The position numbers were made by a program, and so were the translations under genes. From Candidatus Eisenbacteria bacterium (GTDB lineage: Bacteria; Orphanbacterota; Orphanbacteria; Orphanbacterales; Orphanbacteraceae): a stretch of 37,612 nt of DNA. Shown piece by piece: positions 29,382 to 35,155 of this stretch. The number at the start of each line of letters is the position of its first letter. Position 1 is the stretch's first letter. The notes under the pieces were generated by a model. It made no database searches. It saw only the letters and a list, made by a program, of their open reading frames with translations, and had not been told where the DNA came from. The stretch spans positions 1 to 37,612 of the forward strand of contig VGIW01000025.1 of NCBI GenBank assembly GCA_016867715.1. Direction: 5' to 3'.

Positions 29382-30160
29382 CCCGAAAGGATCCGGAGAG
29401 TGAGCGCGCCCGACGCGGCCAGGGCGAGGCAGTACCAACCGAAGCGATGGATCCGGCCCCCGAGCACGACCCGAACCAGGTACCGGAGCGCGAGATAGCC
29501 GGAGAGCATCGCGACCGCGGTTCCAAGAAGAGCCGGGAGGAAGACCGCGGTCTCCCCCTCCCCTCCCGGAAGGTCCCGCGCGGTCAAGAGAGCCGCCCCG
29601 AGGATGGCGGGGACCGAAACCAGGAAGGAGAACTCGGCCGCATCCTTCCGGCGAACGCCGAGGAAGAAAGCCGCCGCGATCGTCGCTCCCGACCGGGAGA
29701 TCCCCGGGAGGATCGCGATCGCTTGCGCGACGCCGATGAGAAAGGCGATCCGGATCGTGACGCTTCTCCCCTTCTCGGGGGCGAAGCGGGTCGCGAGCAG
29801 AAAGAGGCCTGTTGCCCCGAGAGCGAGAAGGGTCGGGCCCGGCCTCTCGAAGAGCCCTTCGATCGGGTTCTTGAGGAGGATGCCGACGACGCCCGCCGGA
29901 ACGAGACCGACGAGAATCGCGAGGCGGTAGGCGTTCGTCTCGCGATCAAAACGCGGGCGAAGAAGGTCGGCGACTTTGCTTCGATAATAGAAAATGACGA
30001 CCAATGACGTTCCGACATGAAGCATCACCTCGAGGAGGATTCCTTCCGCGCGGAGGCCGAGAAGCGCTTGGGCGAGCACCAAATGCCCCGAGCTCGAAAC
30101 GGGGAAGAACTCGGTCAGCCCTTGAACGAGACCGAGAAGCGCGGCCGCGGCGGCGCCCAT
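29378..30160 (-). CDS. uppP: Undecaprenyl-diphosphatase UppP (BacA family)
   Basis: 260 residues, about eight membrane helices. The two signature loops are LVQGLTEFFPVSSSGHL (residues 9-25) and LPGISRSGATIAAAF. The enzyme removes a phosphate from undecaprenyl diphosphate outside the membrane, recycling the lipid carrier for peptidoglycan and O-antigen. The ATG at 30160 comes 2 bases after the ubiA stop, with GGGAGG about 11 bases upstream. The frame is open much further upstream, antisense-like over ubiA, so the ATG matching the family N-terminus was chosen. Confidence 0.95.
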   Translation of the reverse strand: MGAAAAALLGLVQGLTEFFPVSSSGHLVLAQALLGLRAEGILLEVMLHVGTSLVVIFYYRSKVADLLRPRFDRETNAYRLAILVGLVPAGVVGILLKNPIEGLFERPGPTLLALGATGLFLLATRFAPEKGRSVTIRIAFLIGVAQAIAILPGISRSGATIAAAFFLGVRRKDAAEFSFLVSVPAILGAALLTARDLPGGEGETAVFLPALLGTAVAMLSGYLALRYLVRVVLGGRIHRFGWYCLALAASGALTLRILSG

Positions 30161-30162
30161 CT

Positions 30163-30993
30163 CTAGAGGAACCTCCCGGCGAGCATCGCCGTCATCCCGA
30201 CCACCATCTGTCCCTTGAGAACGCGGGAGAGAAACCCGAGGTTCGAACGGTCCGGCCGGCGAAGGCAGCGGGCAAAGGCGACCGCGAGGAGAAGGTCCAC
30301 GCCGACGAGAATGATCAGAAGATAAAGGACATTGTAGAGACCGAAGACGAACGGCAGCGGCGAGAGAAGGACGAGGAGCGCGAGCGGCACCGCGGAGAAG
30401 ACGAGCGCCCTCCGGTCTCCAAGAACGATCGCGAGGCTTCGGCGCCGGCCCTCTCGGTCTCCGGGGGCGTCCGCGATGTCCTTCACGATCTCGCGCCCGA
30501 AGTGGAGGAAGAACGCGAAGAGCGCCGGGACGATCCCCGCCGAGAGAGAGCCCCCGAGGTGCGCGCCGAGAAGAAGCGCGGACGAGGCGACCGCGCTCAC
30601 GAGGAGGTTCCCGGGTAGGCCGGTCCGTTTGATGCCCGCTTCGTATGCGGCGAGTAGAACGGCCCAGACCGCGAGAACCGCGGCGGTCGTCCCTCCGGAG
30701 AGAGCTCCTGCGGCGAAGGCACCGGTGAGAAGAAGCGCTCCGAGCGCGGCCGCTCGGCGGGGCGAGATCGCCCCCGAGGGGATCGGACGCCCCGGGCGGT
30801 TCACCTGGTCCACCCGGCGGTCCGCGCAATCGTTCCATACATAAAACGCCGCGACGAGAAGGACCGCTCCGGCCGTTCCGAAGAGAAGCGAGGGGCGATC
30901 GCCGGCGGCGCCCGCGAGAAGATACGCAAGAAGGATCGCGCCAGCGAGGATGAGGAGGTTCACGAGGCGCACGAGACGAAGGAGAGCGCTCAT
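30163..30993 (-). CDS. UbiA-family polyprenyl transferase
   Basis: 276 residues, about eight to nine membrane helices. The first Asp motif is NDCADRRVD (54-62), and the second KDIADAPGDREGRRRSL. The second motif and the short length resemble geranylgeranylglyceryl-phosphate-type members (digeranylgeranylglyceryl phosphate synthase-like) more than MenA or UbiA, but quinone or other prenyl acceptors cannot be excluded. The ATG overlaps the trpA stop (ATGA). It is followed by uppP, another prenyl-lipid gene, which suggests a shared link to membrane isoprenoids. Confidence 0.88.
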   Translation of the reverse strand: MSALLRLVRLVNLLILAGAILLAYLLAGAAGDRPSLLFGTAGAVLLVAAFYVWNDCADRRVDQVNRPGRPIPSGAISPRRAAALGALLLTGAFAAGALSGGTTAAVLAVWAVLLAAYEAGIKRTGLPGNLLVSAVASSALLLGAHLGGSLSAGIVPALFAFFLHFGREIVKDIADAPGDREGRRRSLAIVLGDRRALVFSAVPLALLVLLSPLPFVFGLYNVLYLLIILVGVDLLLAVAFARCLRRPDRSNLGFLSRVLKGQMVVGMTAMLAGRFL

Positions 30994-31835
30994 CGCTTCC
31001 TCCCCGGGGCAAGCGCCTCGAGCAGCGCGCCGACCTCCCGTTCGAGAGCGGCGAAGCGCTCCCGGTCCGACCGGGCGCTCTCGATCGCCCGAACGAGGGC
31101 GCTCCCCACGACCACCGCGTCCGCGTGGGGCGCGAGCGCGCGGGCGTGCTCGGGGCGGGAGACGCCGAAGCCGACGGCGAGCGGCTTCTTCGTCCGCGCG
31201 CGCACCTCGGCGAGTCGCCGCGCGAGGCCATTCTCGAGCGAGCGCCGAGCCCCGGTGACTCCCGTCCGGCTAACGTAGTAGAGGAACGCGGTGCATGCCC
31301 TCGCGATGCGCGCGATCCGTTCAAGAGGGCTCGTCGGGGCCGCGAGAAAGACGGTCCCGATCCCGCGGTCCCGAAGAACCGCGCGCCACGCCGCCGACTC
31401 CTCCAGGGGAAGATCGGTGGCGATCACCGCGTCCACCCCGGCCTCCGATGCTTCATCAGCGAACCGTTCGACTCCAAAGCGAAGGATCGGGTTGACATAG
31501 GACATGAGGACGATCGGCGCGGCGATCTCCCCGCGAAGGCGCGCGACGAGACCGATCGTCTTCTCGAGCGTCGCTCCGGCCGCGAGCGCGCGCTCCGACG
31601 CCCGCTGGATCGTCGGCCCGTCCGCCAGGGGATCCGAGAAGGGAACGCCGATCTCGATCGCCGCCGTGCCGGGTCGATCGAGGAGCCGGATCGCTTTCTC
31701 TGTGAAGCCCGGGCTCGGGTCCCCGCACGTGAGGAAAGGGATGAGACCGGTCCGGCGTTCGGCGCCGAGCTCCTCGAAGCGGCGGGCGAGCCGGTCGGAT
31801 CGCGGGAGAACGCGGCGCGTCGCGCCCGGCATCAT
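30990..31835 (-). CDS. trpA: Tryptophan synthase alpha subunit
   Basis: 281 residues. The catalytic Glu and Asp lie in AIEIGVPFSDPLADGPTIQ; YVNPIL, FLYYVSRTGVTGAR and AVGFGVSRPE are the phosphate-binding and loop-6 landmarks. It splits indole-3-glycerol phosphate to indole and G3P and normally works with TrpB. No trpB or other trp gene is in the window. Tandem ATGs at 31835 and 31832 overlap the upstream TPR stop; the first is used here. The C-terminal Ala/Glu-rich end is normal for the family. Confidence 0.95.
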   Translation of the reverse strand: MMPGATRRVLPRSDRLARRFEELGAERRTGLIPFLTCGDPSPGFTEKAIRLLDRPGTAAIEIGVPFSDPLADGPTIQRASERALAAGATLEKTIGLVARLRGEIAAPIVLMSYVNPILRFGVERFADEASEAGVDAVIATDLPLEESAAWRAVLRDRGIGTVFLAAPTSPLERIARIARACTAFLYYVSRTGVTGARRSLENGLARRLAEVRARTKKPLAVGFGVSRPEHARALAPHADAVVVGSALVRAIESARSDRERFAALEREVGALLEALAPGRKR

Positions 31836-32941
31836 CGCCCCACCTGCTGGAGCCGGTCCGCGGTCCGGTACGCCTCGCGCGCCTGATCCTTCACGCCCTT
31901 CTTGTCGTAGGCGATCCCGAGGGCGTAGTGGAAACGCGCGTCGTGCGGCTGGATCGCGATCGCCTTCTCGAGAGCGACGATCGCCTCGTCGACGTTCTCC
32001 GTTTTGTTCTCCGCGACGCCGAGATAGTAGTAGGCCTTCGCGTTGTCCGGGTCGAGGGCGATCACTCGTTGCATCTGCCGGCGCGCCTTGTCGTAGATTC
32101 CTCTTCGAATGTACGCGCGCCCGAGAAGATAGTGAGCCCGGATGTTCTCCGGGTCCGCCTCGATCGCGATCCGAAACTCTCGGATCGCGTCCTCGAACGC
32201 TCCTTGGTCGTGATAGATCATCCCGAGGTTGAAATGCGCTTCGACGTTCTTCGGGTCGAGCGCGAGCGCCTGGTGGAACTCGGCGACCGCTTCGTTCCTC
32301 ATCCCCTTCTCCGCGTACACGGCGCCGAGGTTGATGTGCCAGAGCGCCTTCTCGGGTTCCAATCGGACCGCGCGGCGGAAGTGAGTGAGAGCATCGTCGA
32401 CGCGCCCGCTTCGATCGTAGAGGAGGCCGAGATCCGAGTGTGCGCGCGCCATGCGCGGATCGAGATCGAGCGCCCGCTCGAACGAGAGAACCGCCTCGTC
32501 GATTCGTCCCTCCGAACGTAGAACCAAGCCGAGCGCGTAGTGCCCGAGCACCGCCGCCGGGTTCTTCGAGAGAATGCGAAGCGCGATCCTCTCCCCCTCG
32601 GCGGGACGTTCGAGAGCGAGCAGCGTCTTGACGAGGTGGAGCTGCATCTCGAGGTCGCCCGGGAATAGCCGGACGCCTTCCTCGAGACGATCGAACGACT
32701 CATCGAGCCGCCCGATCTTTCGGAGGATCCTCCCGAGTCGCCGGATGTGGGACGCGTCCCCCGGCTCCAGGGAGCGGAGCTTCTCGAGATGAACGGCCGT
32801 CTCTTCGAGCGTCCCCTCCGCCTCGCAGAAGTCGGCCGCCTCGCGGAGAAGGTCCTTGTTCTCGGGGTTCTGTTGGAGCTTCTTGAGAACGGCGGAGCCA
32901 CCCCGGTCCTGCGGGCCCCGCCGCCAAAGGCGAATGCTCAC
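31832..32941 (-). CDS. Cytoplasmic TPR-repeat protein
   Basis: 369 residues, with nine to ten TPR units over nearly the whole chain (for example AVLSFERALDLDPRMARAH, ALTHFRRAVRLEPEKALWH, AVAEFHQALALDPKNVEAH). No signal peptide is seen. The start is GTG at 32941 with AAGGTG 7 bases upstream, and a candidate promoter lies at 33016-33044. It is the first gene of an operon with trpA, ubiA and uppP, an unusual partnership that gives no functional clue. It is probably a protein-interaction scaffold. Confidence 0.85.
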   Translation of the reverse strand: MSIRLWRRGPQDRGGSAVLKKLQQNPENKDLLREAADFCEAEGTLEETAVHLEKLRSLEPGDASHIRRLGRILRKIGRLDESFDRLEEGVRLFPGDLEMQLHLVKTLLALERPAEGERIALRILSKNPAAVLGHYALGLVLRSEGRIDEAVLSFERALDLDPRMARAHSDLGLLYDRSGRVDDALTHFRRAVRLEPEKALWHINLGAVYAEKGMRNEAVAEFHQALALDPKNVEAHFNLGMIYHDQGAFEDAIREFRIAIEADPENIRAHYLLGRAYIRRGIYDKARRQMQRVIALDPDNAKAYYYLGVAENKTENVDEAIVALEKAIAIQPHDARFHYALGIAYDKKGVKDQAREAYRTADRLQQVGR

Positions 32942-33015
32942 GTCGGCACCTTCTTCCGCCCGCCCCTCCCGCCGCGCGAGCGGAAACGAGCCGAGGGATG
33001 CGAGTCGCTCCCCTT

Positions 33016-33044
33016 TGTTTAGCCCGGACCGAGGGCGAAGTCAA
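33016..33044 (-). promoter_or_regulatory. Sigma-70-type promoter for the TPR-trpA-ubiA-uppP operon
   Basis: On the minus strand TTGACT (33044-33039), a 17-base spacer and TAAACA (33021-33016). The predicted start is near 33009, about 68 bases before the GTG at 32941. The -35 box is only 2 bases from the first 13-mer repeat (33047-33059). Confidence 0.45.
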
Positions 33045-33046
33045 CC

Positions 33047-33215
33047 GGTACCTGATACCGATTCCGGAGGGGTATTTCCGGAGAGGTATCGGATACCTTT
33101 CCGAGCCGATCGGGGGCGACTTCACCTGTAACTGGAACTGGAAGAAGGAGTTCACGAACCGGGTATCTGATACCGGATGGAAAGCGGTATCAGGTACCTG
33201 ATCGTATCGGATACC
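33047..33215. repeat. Second array of GGTATCNGATACC-family 13-mers
   Basis: Members: GGTACCTGATACC (33047-33059), GGTATCGGATACC (33085-33097), GGTATCTGATACC (33162-33174), GGTATCAGGTACC (33186-33198) and GTATCGGATACC (33204-33215). They are spread over 170 bases rather than abutting as at 3910-3948. The last copy ends 2 bases beyond the stop codon of the small outer-membrane-like gene. Nothing else could be recognised in 32942-33217 apart from the promoter and the gene echo listed separately. Confidence 0.85.
33131..33153 (-). pseudogene. Echo of the neighbouring gene's 3' coding sequence
   Basis: These 23 bases match 33292-33314 inside the small outer-membrane-like gene at 21 of 23 positions. 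On the minus strand the echo would encode NSFFQFQ, against NFLFQFQ in the intact gene. It lies between two 13-mer repeats, as the regulator-gene echo does at 4063-4088. It could be a decayed duplication or the leftover of an older, longer C-terminus. Confidence 0.45.
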
Positions 33216-33217
33216 TA

Positions 33218-33685
33218 CTACTCCTCGTAGAACGGGTCGCCGGTGAAGCGCGGGTGGTGAAGAAAGTAGGACGCCGAGGAGATCCGCCGGTACTGGAACT
33301 GGAAGAGGAAGTTCGGGTTCGGCTGGTACGAAAGGGAGAGGCCGGGCAGAAACTCTCCCCCCTCGTTCTCCGAAAGCCCCCGGTCGAAGGGAGAGAACTC
33401 GTAGCCGAGAAGGAACGTGACCCGAAGCGGATCCGCGAGTTGATAGCTCAACCGGTTTTCGTAGAGCCCGATCCCACGGCCGGGGGCGCCGCCCGAACCG
33501 GTCGCATAGAGAAGCGAGAATCGGTTCGTCATCGAGACCTTGGTCGGGTCCAGAATGCCGCCGAGGGCGGACGGCGTGTCGAAGACGCTCCGGGGCGACG
33601 CGCCGACCCCGGCGACGGGATCCGCGGCCGCCGCGGAAACCAAGAAGACACAGACCGCGATCAGCGAGAACAAGAACGCGCGCAC
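33218..33685 (-). CDS. Small exported, beta-strand-rich protein
   Basis: 155 residues from a GTG at 33685, which has GGGAGGTG upstream and gives a clean signal peptide (about 1-21, ending SAAAA-DP). The frame extends to an ATG at 33718, but with poor ribosome-binding sequence. The mature part alternates polar and aromatic residues (SMTNRFSLLYATGSGG, NRLSYQLADPLRVTFLLGYEFSP, FLFQFQYRR), typical of a few outer-membrane beta strands. It is too short for a complete large barrel. It follows the MglA-like gene by 56 bases and is probably cotranscribed with it. No family recognised. Confidence 0.75.
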   Translation of the reverse strand: MRAFLFSLIAVCVFLVSAAAADPVAGVGASPRSVFDTPSALGGILDPTKVSMTNRFSLLYATGSGGAPGRGIGLYENRLSYQLADPLRVTFLLGYEFSPFDRGLSENEGGEFLPGLSLSYQPNPNFLFQFQYRRISSASYFLHHPRFTGDPFYEE

Positions 33686-33741
33686 GGAGGACGCACCTCC
33701 CGAGGGGATCCGGCCCATGCCGCGGGCCGACGCTCCCGATC

Positions 33742-34947
33742 TTAGGGCCGTCCGCCGCGGCTGTCAAGGGAGAGCGCCTCGGCCTTCGCCCCCTTCTCCC
33801 GCTCGAGGCGGATCTCGAGGACGATCTCGAGCCGCACGACCCCGGCCTCCTCGTCGATTCGAACCGGCACGCGAACGACCGCGGGCTCGCCCTCGGAGAG
33901 CTTCGCCGCTATCGGGCGCTCGGCCGCCGAAGGACGCTCCCCTGCCCGAACCAGCCCCTCGAGGCTCGGAAGAGAACCGGACGGACCGGAACCCACTCCC
34001 TCGCGGTCGACGGGCGGCGCATCCCCCCGAGCGGAAGGAAGTTTCGGTGCTTGAACCATCGCGTCTCGCTCCCCGGCCGGTTTCGGAACATCCTCCCTCC
34101 TTCTTTCCGGCGGCCTCGCATCGGCGCCGGTTCCGAGCCGCGCGCTCGTCTCGGTTTCCTTCGCACGTGAATCAATCGTCTCTCTCCAGGAGCCGACCGT
34201 TCCGGAAAGGCGGACGACGTCGTCGATCGCCGCCCCGACGTCGTACACCGGCGCCTCGCGTTCGAACCGCCGGTCCGCGTCCGTGGCCGGCTTCGCGGGC
34301 TCCGAGACCCCCTCCGGCCTCTTCTCTTCCGTTCCGCTCTCCGGCTTCTCCTTCTCGGCGCCGAGTGTCTTCTCCAAGTTTTCGAAGAGGGCGCGCGTCG
34401 CCGCGCGAAACGTCTCCCAGACGCCGTCGCTTCGCACCGCCACCGCCTCGAACCAGGGCCATCCGCGCCGGTTCAGATCGGCGTTCAGCTCGTCGATCGT
34501 GAGCGGGTTCGGAAGGTCGCGCTTGTTGTACTGGAGGATCACCGGGATCTTGTCGAGAGAGAGCTGGTACTCGGAGAGGTTCTGCTCGAGGTTCGCGAGA
34601 CTCTCGATGTTCGCCTGCCGAAGCGCCGGATCGGAATCCGCCACGAAGATGATCGCGTCGGTCCCCTTGAGGACGAGCTTCCGAGTCGCGTTGTAGTGAA
34701 CCTGACCGGGCACCGTGTAGAGAAGGAAGCGCGTCCGGAAGCCGCGGATCTCGCCCGCGTTCACCGGAAGAAAGTCGAAGAAGAGGGTCCGATCGCTTCT
34801 CGTCTTCATCGAGACCATCTTCCCGCGCCGGTTCTCCGGAACCTGGCCGTAGATCCGCTCGAGGTTCGTGGTCTTTCCGGAAAGCCCCGGGCCGTAGTAG
34901 ACGATCTTCGCGTTGATCTCTTTGCCGCTGTAGTTGAACACGACCAT
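33742..34947 (-). CDS. MglA-type Ras-like GTPase with long C-terminal extension
   Basis: 401 residues. The first about 195 are a complete MglA-like G domain: G1 GPGLSGKTTN (19-28), VPGQVHYNATRKLVLKG, VADSDPALRQANIESL and NKRDLP (G4). The next about 150 residues are low-complexity, rich in Glu, Pro and Arg. A short terminal module (VVRVPVRIDEE, VVRLEIVLEIRLE) has beta-strand character. MglA proteins set cell polarity and drive motility in Myxococcus and relatives; the extension is unusual. The ATG at 34947 has GGAGG 8 bases upstream. A near-perfect sigma-54 promoter lies 60 bases upstream (35007-35021). It is divergent from the subtilase gene and cotranscribed with the small exported protein. 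No MglB partner is in view. Confidence 0.88.
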   Translation of the reverse strand: MVVFNYSGKEINAKIVYYGPGLSGKTTNLERIYGQVPENRRGKMVSMKTRSDRTLFFDFLPVNAGEIRGFRTRFLLYTVPGQVHYNATRKLVLKGTDAIIFVADSDPALRQANIESLANLEQNLSEYQLSLDKIPVILQYNKRDLPNPLTIDELNADLNRRGWPWFEAVAVRSDGVWETFRAATRALFENLEKTLGAEKEKPESGTEEKRPEGVSEPAKPATDADRRFEREAPVYDVGAAIDDVVRLSGTVGSWRETIDSRAKETETSARLGTGADARPPERRREDVPKPAGERDAMVQAPKLPSARGDAPPVDREGVGSGPSGSLPSLEGLVRAGERPSAAERPIAAKLSEGEPAVVRVPVRIDEEAGVVRLEIVLEIRLEREKGAKAEALSLDSRGGRP

Positions 34948-35006
34948 GGTCTTTGCCTCCGATCCGGTACGGCGTGAACTTTGCAGGTCTTGCGTGCGGA
35001 TAGGGG

Positions 35007-35021
35007 GCAAGAGACGTGCCA
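35007..35021 (-). promoter_or_regulatory. Sigma-54 (-24/-12) promoter of the MglA-type gene
   Basis: On the minus strand the sequence is TGGCACG-TCTC-TTGC (35021 to 35007), matching the sigma-54 consensus TGGCACG-N4-TTGC at all fixed positions. Predicted transcription starts near 34996, giving a leader of about 50 bases before the ATG at 34947. Such promoters need an AAA+ activator; one is encoded in this window at 4212-9320. Confidence 0.75.
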
Positions 35022-35155
35022 CGCAGGCTCCGGAGAAGGCCCGGAGCGGAGGCCATAACTTGTTGAAAATAAGCAGGTTTCGGCGTCCGGTCCGCGGGAG
35101 GGCGGCCCGCCGGGCGCGGGCGCGGCGGTCCGCTTGCGAAACGCACCTCCTCGCC

